From assembly GCA_016219645.1 (NCBI GenBank), contig JACRLR010000067.1, positions 1-64,000 of the forward strand: DNA of 64,000 bases. The letters run 5' to 3'. Below, in pieces: positions 1 through 9,131 of this stretch (the stretch's first letter is position 1; the number at the start of each line of letters is the position of its first letter). A model generated the notes under the pieces. It saw only the letters and a list, made by a program, of their open reading frames with translations, ran no database searches and was not told the origin of the DNA. The position numbers and the translations under genes were made by a program. The DNA is from Nitrospirota bacterium (GTDB taxonomy: Bacteria > Nitrospirota > Nitrospiria > Nitrospirales > Nitrospiraceae).

Positions 1-189
1 GAAGTCAAACGGCTCGTGATGGAAAACTATGAACGGGCGAAGCGGCTGCTCACGGAAAATATGACCAGTCTGAAGAGATTGGCGGAAGCCCTGTTGGAGA
101 AAGAAGTGCTCGATGGCTCCGATATTGATCAGATAATCACGGAGTCCTCGTACTGCATCTCTCGTTCAACCGCGCCTGGGTGTATATGA
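1..189 (+). CDS. ftsH: FtsH-type ATP-dependent zinc metalloprotease, C-terminal fragment
   Basis: Reading frame 1 is open from the window edge to a TGA and encodes 62 residues. The segment with ENYERAKRLL, LAEALLEKE and LDG followed by an Asp-Ile pair is the characteristic helical end of the FtsH peptidase domain. FtsH is a membrane-anchored AAA+ protease that degrades misfolded membrane proteins. The AAA+ module and the HExxH zinc site lie outside the window. The last 15 or so residues after the conserved end (a Ser/Cys/Pro-containing tail) do not look like a usual FtsH terminus, so this may be a divergent paralogue or a frame-altered tail. Family assignment is fairly sure; intactness cannot be judged. 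Confidence 0.75.
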   Translation, partial: EVKRLVMENYERAKRLLTENMTSLKRLAEALLEKEVLDGSDIDQIITESSYCISRSTAPGCI

Positions 190-414
190 ACCCTTTTGTT
201 TATTCCGCAAGTATAGGCCATGACTCCACAGCATGCCTATCTGGGGGTGTACCGACTGAGGCAGGTGTGAATACGGTGTTAGCGGACGCGACAAAACGGG
301 TTGAAGTGAGATGAATAGGGACAAGGTGAGACACACCCCTCAAGCTCAAGGTACGGGTTTTGGGGTGATCGAGGCGGTCGAACTCTGGTTGGTGCCCGTT
401 CCGGTGAAAAGCTT

Positions 415-762
415 GTGGTAAATTTCCGGGCGAATACGTTGGAGGATATTCGCGAGCTGCAGAATGTCATCGAGCGAGCCGTCGTGCTGTGCGAGAGCGA
501 AACCATTTCCGTCGACGAGACCTGGTTGAAACAGGAAGAGCAGAAGGTGTCGGGGTCGGTGGTTCCTTTAGGCGCCACGCTTGCCGAGCATGAACGGGAC
601 ATCATCGAAGCCGCATTGGCGGATTGCGGGGGCCAGGTCAGTGGTCCGACTGGCGCTGCTGCCAAACTCGGGCTACCGAGGCAGACGCTGGAGTCAAAAA
701 TCACGGCCCTGGGAATTAACAAACATCGTTTCAAGACTCGACAAACCGAATACACACGATAA
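415..762 (+). pseudogene. Remnant of a sigma-54-dependent response regulator (AAA+ end and Fis-type HTH only)
   Basis: The 115-residue frame contains IRELQNVIERAVVLCESE, which matches the end of the NtrC/FhlA AAA+ domain, followed by a Fis-like helix-turn-helix with the motif AAAKLGLPRQTLESKI and a terminal GINKHRFK. Sigma-54 activators normally have 400 or more residues with a receiver or GAF domain and a full AAA+ ATPase. Here the Walker motifs and the GAFTGA loop are absent. No homologous coding is apparent in the roughly 225 bases upstream, and the usual WPGN before RELQN is replaced by unrelated residues. I read this as a truncated gene. It could still make a small DNA-binding protein, but no good ribosome-binding site precedes the GTG at 415. 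Confidence 0.7.
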
Positions 763-1039
763 CGAGGCCGATAGCCGTTTGCACGCCAACCGTAAGATCC
801 CGTCTCTTGCGAATCGTTCCTTCTGATTTCGACTGTTTTTCTGAGCGCTTCTCGCCATCACCCGCATAATCGGATCGACGAAGTGAATCCCCATCGGATA
901 CTCCTGCTGTTCTTGCCGATTATTCAGCAAATGCTGAAACTTCAGCGAAGTTCCACACGTTAAGCACAAGTCTATCAACGACTTACAACTGGTCTCCTCA
1001 TTGCATTATTTGTGGCCATCCAGGTCGCAGAGATCGCAC

Positions 1040-1306
1040 ATGACAATACGGATTGAAAAAGAAACCCAGAAACTCAAGACGAAGATTCGCCTGAGCGGTC
1101 GGCTGCAATCGAAGCATCTGGATCAATTGAAGACACAACTAGAAGGGGCTCAGTCGCGAATTGTGCTGGACCTCAATGGGGTGACGCTCGTGGACGTCGA
1201 GACCGTTCGATTTTTGAACGATTGTGAGCAAGAAGGAGTCGAGTTCCTTCATTGCTGGCCCTACATACGGGAGTGGATGGTACGTGAAAAAGGCAAAGAG
1301 GGCTAA
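1040..1306 (+). CDS. STAS-domain-like small protein
   Basis: This 88-residue protein starts at the ATG at 1040; the open frame begins earlier but that leader looks non-coding. Residues 1-75 follow a STAS (anti-sigma-antagonist-like) pattern: alternating strands, a helix, then IVLDLNGVTLVDVETVRFLNDC and a CWPYIREWM ending. In classical SpoIIAA-type STAS proteins the segment after VTLVD carries a phosphorylatable Ser. Here it reads Asp-Val-Glu-Thr, so a phospho-switch at that residue is unlikely. It is the first member of a rightward run of small proteins. The fold is moderately certain; the role is unknown. Confidence 0.6.
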   Translation: MTIRIEKETQKLKTKIRLSGRLQSKHLDQLKTQLEGAQSRIVLDLNGVTLVDVETVRFLNDCEQEGVEFLHCWPYIREWMVREKGKEG

Positions 1307-1357
1307 GGCCATGCTGTGGTCATAACCAACAACGGTACACAAGAAAGGAGAATTCCA

Positions 1358-1474
1358 ATGGCAGCTACGACTCTTCCAAAAAAAGATCACTCGGTGAAGG
1401 GTCTCATTTTCATTATCCTTGGTGCCGTAACTGTGATGTGCCTGGTACTGGCTACTGGTTACTTCAAAGGCTAA
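1358..1474 (+). CDS. Small single-pass membrane protein (38 aa)
   Basis: An AAGGAG ribosome-binding site lies just upstream of the ATG. The product has a short charged N-terminus (KKDHSVKG), one hydrophobic helix (residues about 15-33) and ends in YFKG. It lies in the same direction as its neighbours, 51 bases after the STAS-like gene. No family is recognised. The strong ribosome-binding site and clean helix make a real gene more likely than chance. A role as a small subunit or regulator of a membrane complex is only a guess. Confidence 0.55.
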   Translation: MAATTLPKKDHSVKGLIFIILGAVTVMCLVLATGYFKG

Positions 1475-1576
1475 GGCTGAAGGGAACAGGCCAGGCAGGG
1501 GGGGTAAGCGCAAGAGCCCCTAGGAAAGGGTCATGGAGGATCAGGCACAAGGTCCCGTCGAAGAAGGAGGCATCCG

Positions 1577-1843
1577 ATGATGTGCCTACGCTGTGATGGA
1601 TTAATGGTATTCGAGCTGTTTGAAGACTTTGAAGGTCTCTCGAGTGACTATGAGTTTACTGGATGGCGTTGCATCAACTGTGGAGCAATTGTCGATCCAG
1701 TGATTGCTGCTCACAGGCGTATCACGTCGTCAGTCGTCGCACCGACCCAGACATTGATGACCCTGCACGGAGCTCTGTCCTCATGGGCGGGTCGAATAGC
1801 GGATCATCTGACGGCCCCAAAGAGGAGGGTTTGCCATGATTAG
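1577..1843 (+). CDS. Small zinc-ribbon protein (88 aa)
   Basis: The frame starts behind an AAGGAGG at 1564-1570 and has two CxxC knuckles, Cys3/Cys6 and Cys32/Cys35, with a hydrophobic acidic stretch between them. This is a typical four-cysteine zinc ribbon confined to the first 40 residues. The C-terminal half is polar and unremarkable. It ends 8 bases inside the next gene, which suggests translational coupling. The likely role is protein or nucleic-acid binding; no specific function can be named. Confidence 0.7.
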   Translation: MMCLRCDGLMVFELFEDFEGLSSDYEFTGWRCINCGAIVDPVIAAHRRITSSVVAPTQTLMTLHGALSSWAGRIADHLTAPKRRVCHD

Positions 1844-2426
1844 ACATATGATAGGCGCAGGATCGACGGTGCTCCTGCTCGTGGCAGCCCTGTCACACCC
1901 AGGCATCGCCATGGCACATGGCGGCGCCGATATGGAACAGGATCCCTGCATGCGCCTGGCCGGTGAGAACATGGTGCACTTCAGTGCCTATCAGCCCCAA
2001 TACGAAATAAAAATTCAATACTGCACGGAAATTCCTCAGGAAGGTGAGACATTCCTGGTCGTGGACCTGGTAGACCTAGCGCTACGCAACGAGCCGATTG
2101 GGATGCGGGTCATACGGGGTAACGGCAAGAATGAGGCAGAGGGTGAGATAGTGGCGGACGTACGTCCGATCTTCCACCCGGATGGAGTCCTTCGGAGCGA
2201 AGTCCGGCTGACCGAGGGCCTGTACACGGTCACCATTGAGTCGGAGAAGCGGGATCTTCTACGACGACCGCAGTATCTCCTGCGGGTACACATGATCGAT
2301 TATCAGAAGCTGGTGCTGTCCATAGCGGGACCGCTGGTGGGCCTGCTGGTATTTGGCTGGCTCGCCTACAAGCTCCTACGATCGAAGTGGGTGCGGAGCT
2401 GGTGGACTGCGGCTCCCAGTTCGTAG
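1836..2426 (+). CDS. Exported, membrane-anchored protein of unknown function
   Basis: This is a 196-residue protein. Residues 1-27 form a signal peptide ending near AMA, residues 28-150 form a beta-rich extracytoplasmic domain, and one transmembrane helix (about 158-180) precedes a basic RSKW tail, so most of the protein faces the periplasm. The mature N-terminus begins His-Gly-Gly and has closely spaced Cys, Met and His residues (DPCMRLAGENMVHF, then YC), which could bind a metal such as copper. The layout of periplasmic domain plus one C-terminal helix recalls small accessory proteins of copper membrane enzymes such as PmoD/AmoD, but I cannot show homology. It overlaps the zinc-ribbon gene by 8 bases. 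Confidence 0.7.
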   Translation: MIRHMIGAGSTVLLLVAALSHPGIAMAHGGADMEQDPCMRLAGENMVHFSAYQPQYEIKIQYCTEIPQEGETFLVVDLVDLALRNEPIGMRVIRGNGKNEAEGEIVADVRPIFHPDGVLRSEVRLTEGLYTVTIESEKRDLLRRPQYLLRVHMIDYQKLVLSIAGPLVGLLVFGWLAYKLLRSKWVRSWWTAAPSS

Positions 2427-2478
2427 AAAGCCAGCCATCCAGTCATTCTGGGTGACCAGGTGCTTAGGAGGGACTCAC

Positions 2479-2691
2479 ATGACATCACACAGTGATATGG
2501 CGATAAACAACAAGGGGAAGATTCCTTGGTACCTCTACTTCATCGGAAGCATGGTCTACACCGTACTAGGCGGGTGGCTGTTCGCGGAATCGTCGCCTTT
2601 GGCATGGATCTGTCTCCTCAGTGCGCCGGTGGGGTTTTTCTATGCCTGGAGAGGATGGCAACGCGAGACACAGCACAGAGGTGAGCCCTAA
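2479..2691 (+). CDS. Small two-helix membrane protein (70 aa)
   Basis: The ATG at 2479 follows a TAGGAGGGA ribosome-binding site; the frame is open further upstream but that part has no start signal. The product has a polar N-terminus and two hydrophobic segments (about 17-35 and 38-56) separated by a short turn, then a basic, Trp-containing tail. It is the last gene of the 1.0-2.7 kb run of small envelope proteins. No family is recognised. Confidence 0.6.
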   Translation: MTSHSDMAINNKGKIPWYLYFIGSMVYTVLGGWLFAESSPLAWICLLSAPVGFFYAWRGWQRETQHRGEP

Positions 2692-2801
2692 GGGTGCGCG
2701 GCCATGCACTCGGCCATCGGCACAGACTTTGGCCGTACGGGGGGGCAGAAACCAGACTGAGAAAAACAGGCGGTCGATGTGACGCTGCAACTACGTACGG
2801 C

Positions 2802-2865
2802 GTCTCACGCTGAGGTAGGCAGGTCCCTCTCTTCACCCCGGAGGGACCTGCCTTCTCGGTGAGAC
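2802..2865. terminator. Long inverted repeat, probable transcription terminator
   Basis: A perfect 13-bp inverted repeat (2817-2829 against 2841-2853, core GGCAGGTCCCTC) surrounds an 11-base loop. An outer GTCTCAC/GTGAGAC pair at 2802-2808 and 2859-2865 extends the structure. It sits between the end of the small-protein cluster and plsC. No U-tract follows, so termination could be Rho-assisted or the hairpin may serve as an mRNA 3' barrier. Confidence 0.5.
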
Positions 2866-2966
2866 AGGGAGGCGGGCGGCAAGCAAGAATCAACGGGATG
2901 GTCACAAGACGGCCAAACGACCAATGGGTGCGTGAGTGCAGTCGCGAATGACGAGGAGGAGGTCTG

Positions 2967-3617
2967 ATGGAATCATTGATGGAAACTCTTGTCGGCGGAC
3001 AGACAAATAAGGATAAAGGACTCATACCGTTCTCCGCTCCGACCTATGCACAAGTTCGCCAGACATTCTGTCACTGGGTGCGCGCCGTCTATCGACTCGA
3101 AGTGGTCGGCGCCGATCGCCTTCCCGTCGCCGGCCCTGCGGTCGTCGCGCCGAATCACGACTCAGTACTTGACGGGATCGTCTTAGGCACGGCAATTTCA
3201 CGGGAACTGCGTTTCCTCGCGAAAGCAGAGCTCTGGCGATCCCGGTTGCTCGCGTGGATGCTCGACGGACTCGGTGCAATTCGAATTGAGAGGGGGCGTA
3301 GCGACCATCGCGCGCTCGTGCAGGTACGGCAGGCGCTCGATGCGGAACAGGCGGTGGTGATTTTCCCGCAGGGCGCGGTCCGTGGCGATCGAGTCTGGCA
3401 CAGGGGTGCCGCACGCATGGCGCTCGTGACGGGCGCGCCACTTGTGCCGGTCCGCCTCATCGACACGGCGCGGGCCCTCGCATACGGTAGAATCGGCTTC
3501 CCAAAGTTGCGCGTGATCGTTGGGGAACCGATCAAAGTCGCGCGCGCCCCGGAAGATCCAGTTGCAGCGGCGGAACTGACGGAGCGGTTACGCGTTGCCG
3601 TTGAATCGCTGGCCTAG
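2967..3617 (+). CDS. PlsC-like 1-acyl-glycerol-3-phosphate acyltransferase
   Basis: This 216-residue protein has a strong GAGGAGGAGG ribosome-binding site. The acyltransferase HX4D motif is His64-Asp69 (NHDSVLD). Motif III appears as FPQGAVRG at about 133-140, and the conserved VGEP strand lies near the end. Family members move an acyl group from acyl-ACP or acyl-CoA to lysophosphatidic acid at the inner face of the membrane. The usual Glu of motif III (FPEG) is Gln here, which may change acceptor specificity. No obvious N-terminal membrane helix is seen. It appears to be a single-gene unit. Confidence 0.85.
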   Translation: MESLMETLVGGQTNKDKGLIPFSAPTYAQVRQTFCHWVRAVYRLEVVGADRLPVAGPAVVAPNHDSVLDGIVLGTAISRELRFLAKAELWRSRLLAWMLDGLGAIRIERGRSDHRALVQVRQALDAEQAVVIFPQGAVRGDRVWHRGAARMALVTGAPLVPVRLIDTARALAYGRIGFPKLRVIVGEPIKVARAPEDPVAAAELTERLRVAVESLA

Positions 3618-3667
3618 TTGGCTTCTATACCCTAGGACCGAGGAGAAGTACCAAGGGAGGGGATGCG

Positions 3668-3847
3668 ATGTTTGCAAAAACTTTAGCTCAGACCAAAATG
3701 TGGGGGTTTTGGCAATATATGTTTGATCTCTGCAACGAGGATTTTTCCTGCGTGCTTGGCTCATTAACGGCTATCCTCCTGGTTTTTTTGGCTATCGTAT
3801 TGGGCTTGGGTGCCATGATGACGCGCCTCAATAATAGAAGAGGGTAG
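3668..3847 (+). CDS. Small single-pass membrane protein (59 aa)
   Basis: The ATG at 3668 is preceded by CAAGGGAGGGG. The first 30 residues are amphipathic and aromatic (WGFWQYMFDLC), residues about 35-53 form one hydrophobic helix, and the tail is basic (RLNNRRG). It lies 50 bases after plsC in the same direction. No known family is recognised. The ribosome-binding site and composition support a real gene. Confidence 0.5.
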   Translation: MFAKTLAQTKMWGFWQYMFDLCNEDFSCVLGSLTAILLVFLAIVLGLGAMMTRLNNRRG

Positions 3848-3978
3848 CCGGATGCGTCACACTGGGTGCCAAGAGCGTTGACAAGGTCTGGGGATGGTGA
3901 GGGGAGCGGAAGAGGCTGCCCTTTACTGCGCGCATCGAACGATATTAATAATCCCTCCAAGCTTGCTCGTTCACTCTT

Positions 3979-4080
3979 GAGGGATGGGGGCTGATTGATC
4001 TTCCACTGCGCGCGTCCAACGAGGGCCTTCGGAGGCCGCGCGTTGCGCGAGCACAGAAGATCATCAGGCTCCATCCCCTC
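3979..4080. repeat. Long-hairpin repeat, family B copy 1
   Basis: Two arms of 25 bases (3979-4003 and 4056-4080) are largely complementary, with the inner end GATCTTC/GAAGATC exact. They enclose a 52-base GC-rich core that is itself palindromic. The core (CAACGAGGGCCTTC and GCGCGTTGCGCGAGCAC parts) is nearly identical, in reverse complement, to the core at 62888-62938, while the arms are different. It lies between two convergent genes, so it could act as a bidirectional terminator. A degenerate half-copy begins at about 3928 (CTGCGCGCATCGAACGA). Confidence 0.7.
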
Positions 4081-4112
4081 CTCTGCGAGCAAGAAGGACA
4101 TCTGGCCACCCC

Positions 4113-6524
4113 CTAGCCTAACCTCACGATCGTCACTCCATCCCCGCCTTCTCCCCGATCTCCCGCTCGAAACTCCGCCACATAGGGCGAGTCTTTTAAG
4201 TGGTCTCGCAAAGACGCTTTGAGTTTTCCCGTTCCGTGGCCATGAATGATGCGAAGGAACGGCACGCCTGCCAGCGTCGCACGATCCAGCGCTGCCACCA
4301 CCTCATCCAACGCCTCGTCCGACGCCTTCCCTCGAACATCTACAACCGTCTGTTCATCGAGTCCCAGCCCACCGCCTGAGGAGAACCGGCTGAGGTTCGA
4401 TGACGATGGCACTGGCTTCGGCGGTGCAACAGGTGTTCGTGAGAGACCAACGAGATTCGCCACTGTGGCGAGCACTTCTCCATCCCCCACTTTCACCCTC
4501 ACACGTTTCTTTCCCTGTGGCGTTTCGAGGAGCGTGCCGGTGATGCCAAGCCCGCTGATTTCGACCTGATCTCCCACTCCCAACTGTGCGAGCGGGATCG
4601 GCGTAACGGCCGGAGCCATTTCGGCTCTCGTCCGCGCCTCAAGCTCGAACAATCGTTGCTTTGCCGCTTTGGCCTTCATCAATTTCTGCTCGCCCTTGAC
4701 CGCGTCGACCGTGGCTTGCACTTCTGCCCTTGCGCGGCTGAACTGTTCGCTGAGTTTTCGTTTGAGACCCCTCTGCGCTTCTCGTTCGGTCTCTTCCAGA
4801 TGGGTCAGTTGTGCCTTCACTCGCTGTTCCGCCTGTTCCGCTTCACGCCTGGCCTCGACAGCCTTGGCCAAGTCGTCGGCCAACTTCCGCTGCGTCGCTT
4901 GCAAATCGTGCAGCATCGTTTCCATGGCACGTTCGTCTTTATGGAGCCTTTGCCTCGCCTGATCAAGCAAGGCACGATCCATCCCTAACCGGCCGGCAAT
5001 CTCAAGGGCAGAGGACCCGCCTGGTATCCCCATGAAGAGGCGATAGGTGGGCGAGAGGGTCACAACGTCGAATTCGACGCTGGCGTTGGCGAAGCCCGGC
5101 ATCGTGTGGGCCATGGTCTTCAGCGATCCATAGTGAGTCGTTGCAATGACCTTCATTTCCAGCGTGGCGAGCCGGCAGAGTAGTGCTTCGGCAAGGGCAG
5201 CTCCTTCTGTCGGATCGGTCGAGGTCACCGGTTCGTCGAGGAGGAGCAGCGGTTGCTGCGGAACAGTATGCACGTTGTCTCTGCGCCTCCGGTCCGTTTC
5301 CTCCAGCAACTGAACCATCTGGGTCATGTGCGCGGAGAAGCTGGAGAGGTCACGGGCCAGGTCTTGGGTGTCGCCGATATCGGCATAGATGTCAGAGAAG
5401 AACGCCATTTCGGACTCCATGTCACAAGGCAGATGCAATCCGGCCCGGACCATCAAGGCAAAGAGCCCGACGATTTTGAGGGTGACGGTCTTCCCGCCTG
5501 TATTGGGACCGGAGATGACGAGCACGCGGATCGACTCATCCAGGAGAATATCGTTGGCCACCACCTGTTCTTTCGACAACACCAGCAAAGGATGCCTGGC
5601 CTGCAGCAGGCGGATGCGCCCTTTGTCGTTGAGCCTGACCGGATGAGCCTCTAGCAGGCGGCCGAACGATGCCCGTGCCGAGATGCAGTCGAGCAGGGTC
5701 AGCGCATCGAGCCCAGCCAGCAGGACATCGGATTGTGTTGCGACGAGGGAGGACAACTCACGGAGAATGCGTCGCACTTCCCGCTCGATCTCAAGATCCG
5801 TCACTTTAATGGAATTATTCAGGTCGACCAGCTCGCGCGGCTCGAGAAACACTGTGGCTCCGCTTGCCGAGATGTCATGGACGATCCCCGACACCCGCCC
5901 CTTCATGTCGGCCTTCACCGGAATGACATAGCGTCCTTCTCGCTGGGCGAAATACTTCTCTTGTAAGATTTCTTCATAGCGACTTGAATGCAGAATGTGA
6001 TCGACCTGATGCCGCATCTCCTGTTTGAGCGATTGGGTCTGGTGGGTCGAGCGTCGTAATTCCGGAGTCGCAGACTCCTTGATCGAGCCGTCGAGGTGGA
6101 TCGCCGCATCTAGCGCTGTTTTGACGGGTCGCAATTCTCGGATCGATTGCAGCTCTTGCGCAGCGGCTACGAGCGTTGGAGCGTCATCTTGATGCCGCTC
6201 CACAAAACGGCCGCATTCCTCCAGTAACTCCAGCACCACCGCGCAATCTCGGAGTTCGTGGGCTTCCAACGAGGCTCCTTTTCTTGCCCGAGAGAGTGGG
6301 TCACGGATGTCCGGAAAGGCTAAGGTTGGTAGAGTCTCGCCGGATGCTTGTAGCTGTCCCATCTCCGTCGTTTCCCATTGGAGTCGCTGTGCATCGTGGA
6401 GGCTGGTTGCCAATTCGAGGGCACGACAGCGGGCCGCCCCCATGGTCGAACGGGCATGTCCGGCAAGGGCCTCGAGCAGCCTGGGCCACTCCAATACCAT
6501 CGTTGTTTGATCGAAGAGATTCAC
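4113..6524 (-). CDS. mutS2: Endonuclease MutS2 (MutS family ATPase with Smr nuclease domain)
   Basis: This 803-residue protein has the full MutS2 layout: core and lever helices, Walker A GPNTGGKT at about residue 338, Walker B LLLDEP, a long coiled-coil clamp rich in Lys/Glu/Arg (about 520-640), a small linker domain, and a C-terminal Smr domain with VDVRG and HGHGTGKL. MutS2 lacks mismatch recognition; in characterised species it suppresses recombination or resolves collided ribosomes. After the Walker B Asp-Glu the family usually has Leu-Gly-(Ala/Ser)-Gly; here the residues are Pro-Val-Thr-Ser before TDPTEG. The start codon is GTG. It is transcribed alone, divergent from gap. Confidence 0.93.
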   Translation of the reverse strand: MNLFDQTTMVLEWPRLLEALAGHARSTMGAARCRALELATSLHDAQRLQWETTEMGQLQASGETLPTLAFPDIRDPLSRARKGASLEAHELRDCAVVLELLEECGRFVERHQDDAPTLVAAAQELQSIRELRPVKTALDAAIHLDGSIKESATPELRRSTHQTQSLKQEMRHQVDHILHSSRYEEILQEKYFAQREGRYVIPVKADMKGRVSGIVHDISASGATVFLEPRELVDLNNSIKVTDLEIEREVRRILRELSSLVATQSDVLLAGLDALTLLDCISARASFGRLLEAHPVRLNDKGRIRLLQARHPLLVLSKEQVVANDILLDESIRVLVISGPNTGGKTVTLKIVGLFALMVRAGLHLPCDMESEMAFFSDIYADIGDTQDLARDLSSFSAHMTQMVQLLEETDRRRRDNVHTVPQQPLLLLDEPVTSTDPTEGAALAEALLCRLATLEMKVIATTHYGSLKTMAHTMPGFANASVEFDVVTLSPTYRLFMGIPGGSSALEIAGRLGMDRALLDQARQRLHKDERAMETMLHDLQATQRKLADDLAKAVEARREAEQAEQRVKAQLTHLEETEREAQRGLKRKLSEQFSRARAEVQATVDAVKGEQKLMKAKAAKQRLFELEARTRAEMAPAVTPIPLAQLGVGDQVEISGLGITGTLLETPQGKKRVRVKVGDGEVLATVANLVGLSRTPVAPPKPVPSSSNLSRFSSGGGLGLDEQTVVDVRGKASDEALDEVVAALDRATLAGVPFLRIIHGHGTGKLKASLRDHLKDSPYVAEFRAGDRGEGGDGVTIVRLG

Positions 6525-6620
6525 CGCGACCCCAGAGGAGAACGTCTTAGGATGGGCTCAGGGAACTCTAACGAACTCAGCGACAAAGGCGCAAGATCGG
6601 AGTCGCGGCCCTTGCACTTA

Positions 6621-6634
6621 CTCTGTTAACAGAG
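6621..6634. promoter_or_regulatory. Perfect 14-bp palindrome upstream of mutS2/gap
   Basis: CTCTGTTAACAGAG is a perfect dyad in the 246-base divergent region between mutS2 and gap, about 60 bases upstream of the gap promoter. It has no T-tract and no loop, so it looks more like a protein-binding operator than a terminator. The binding factor is unknown. Confidence 0.35.
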
Positions 6635-6691
6635 GGCTAGGTGGCAGTCAAACTTCTCTGATACGCCGCAGGGTTACCATCTTGGTATCGC

Positions 6692-6720
6692 TTGACAAGG
6701 CCCGGGAGCGTGGATACTAT
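6692..6720 (+). promoter_or_regulatory. Sigma-70-type promoter of the gap operon
   Basis: TTGACA (6692-6697) and TACTAT (6715-6720) are separated by exactly 17 bases. This places the transcription start near 6727, about 45 bases before the gap ATG. The -35 box is a perfect consensus and the -10 box matches at five of six positions. It probably drives gap-pgk-tpiA-secG. Confidence 0.75.
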
Positions 6721-6746
6721 CGGCGTGATTCTGCCGGTATCTGTAG

Positions 6747-7784
<1,038 letters not shown>

Positions 7785-7868
7785 GTATCGTGAGGCCATC
7801 CCGCTCTCTGCCTGACTTCCTTTCACGTTGACCCCTATCCCTGGAAGGACGGACCTGACAGAACTGCC

Positions 7869-9068
7869 ATGAAATTGCGCAAACAAACGATCGACGATGT
7901 CGTGCTGCGGGACAAGCGCGTCATTATCCGCGCCGACTTCAATGTCCCATTGGACGATGAGCACCAAATCACCGACGACACCCGTATTCGCTCGACTCTG
8001 CCGACCATCAATCGAGCCGTCGATGACGGCGCCAAGGTAATCCTCTGTTCCCACCTGGGCCGACCGGACGGAAAGGTCAACCCCAAGTACAGTCTGGCCC
8101 CTGTGGCAAAACGTCTGGGACGGCTTATGGGCAAAAACATTCTGTTTGCACCGGATTGCATCGGCCCGGCAGCGGAAGGGCTTGTCGCCAGAATGCAGCC
8201 GGGCGACGTCCTGCTCCTTGAAAACCTCCGATTCCATCAGGGTGAAGAGGGCAACGACGACACCTTCTCGAAAGCGTTGGCGTCCCTTGGCGATGTCTAC
8301 ATCAATGACGCCTTCGGCACCGCACACCGGGCCCATGCCTCTACCGTCGGCATCACCAAATTCATTCCCGTCTCTGCCGCTGGCTTCCTCCTCAAGAAAG
8401 AAATCGAATACCTTGAGGGAGCAGTCGAAAACCCTGTTAGGCCTTTTGTTGCCGTTCTCGGCGGGGCGAAAGTGTCAGGAAAGATCGGCGTCATCGAAAA
8501 TCTTGGCAAGCGCGTCGACAAAGTCATTATCGGCGGTGGCATGGCTTTTACCTTCTTAAAGGCTAAGGGAATGGAGATCGGCAACTCCCTGGTCGAAAAC
8601 GACATGTTGGACTTCGCCAAAGGCATCGAAGACCATGCCCTTTCCCGCGGCGTGAAGTTTTATCTGCCGGTCGATTGTGTTGTCGCTGCTAGCCGAGAGC
8701 CTGGGGCGGAATCGAAGATCGTCCCGGTCCAGGAAATTCCCAACGGGTGGTATGCCCTCGATATCGGTCCGGCCTCCGTCAAACTCTTCAAAGAGGCAGT
8801 CCAGAACGCGAAGACGATTTTGTGGAATGGACCGATGGGTGTCTTCGAAATCGATGCCTATGCCCGCGGTACCCTTGCAATGGCCCACGCGATTGCCGAT
8901 GCCTATGCGTTAACGATCGTCGGAGGAGGCGAAACTGCTCTGGCCGTGCATCGATCCGGCGAGTCTGAGAACATGTCGTTCATCTCGACCGGCGGCGGCG
9001 CCGCGCTGGAATTACTCGAAGGCAAACAACTTCCCGGCTTGACCGCCCTCCCGAATCGAATCACGTAA
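7869..9068 (+). CDS. pgk: Phosphoglycerate kinase
   Basis: This 399-residue, full-length protein has the N-domain signature RVIIRADFNVPLD, the substrate-binding HLGRPDG, GTAHRAHAST, and the C-domain nucleotide site WNGPMGVFE with GGGETALAV and STGGGAALE. It transfers phosphate between 1,3-bisphosphoglycerate and ADP. It lies 84 bases after gap in the same direction, consistent with one transcript. Nothing unusual is seen. Confidence 0.97.
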   Translation: MKLRKQTIDDVVLRDKRVIIRADFNVPLDDEHQITDDTRIRSTLPTINRAVDDGAKVILCSHLGRPDGKVNPKYSLAPVAKRLGRLMGKNILFAPDCIGPAAEGLVARMQPGDVLLLENLRFHQGEEGNDDTFSKALASLGDVYINDAFGTAHRAHASTVGITKFIPVSAAGFLLKKEIEYLEGAVENPVRPFVAVLGGAKVSGKIGVIENLGKRVDKVIIGGGMAFTFLKAKGMEIGNSLVENDMLDFAKGIEDHALSRGVKFYLPVDCVVAASREPGAESKIVPVQEIPNGWYALDIGPASVKLFKEAVQNAKTILWNGPMGVFEIDAYARGTLAMAHAIADAYALTIVGGGETALAVHRSGESENMSFISTGGGAALELLEGKQLPGLTALPNRIT

Positions 9069-9131
9069 TCGTCGCTTTGCTGAATAGTCCGGTGAGCTCA
9101 CACCTTCCATTCCCTTATTATTGAGACCCCC

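Noticed and set aside
694-978. Leftward 94-codon frame overlapping the sigma-54 remnant
   Set aside because: It has no recognisable family and part of it runs antisense to clear coding sequence. The interval 763-1039 is left without a supported gene.
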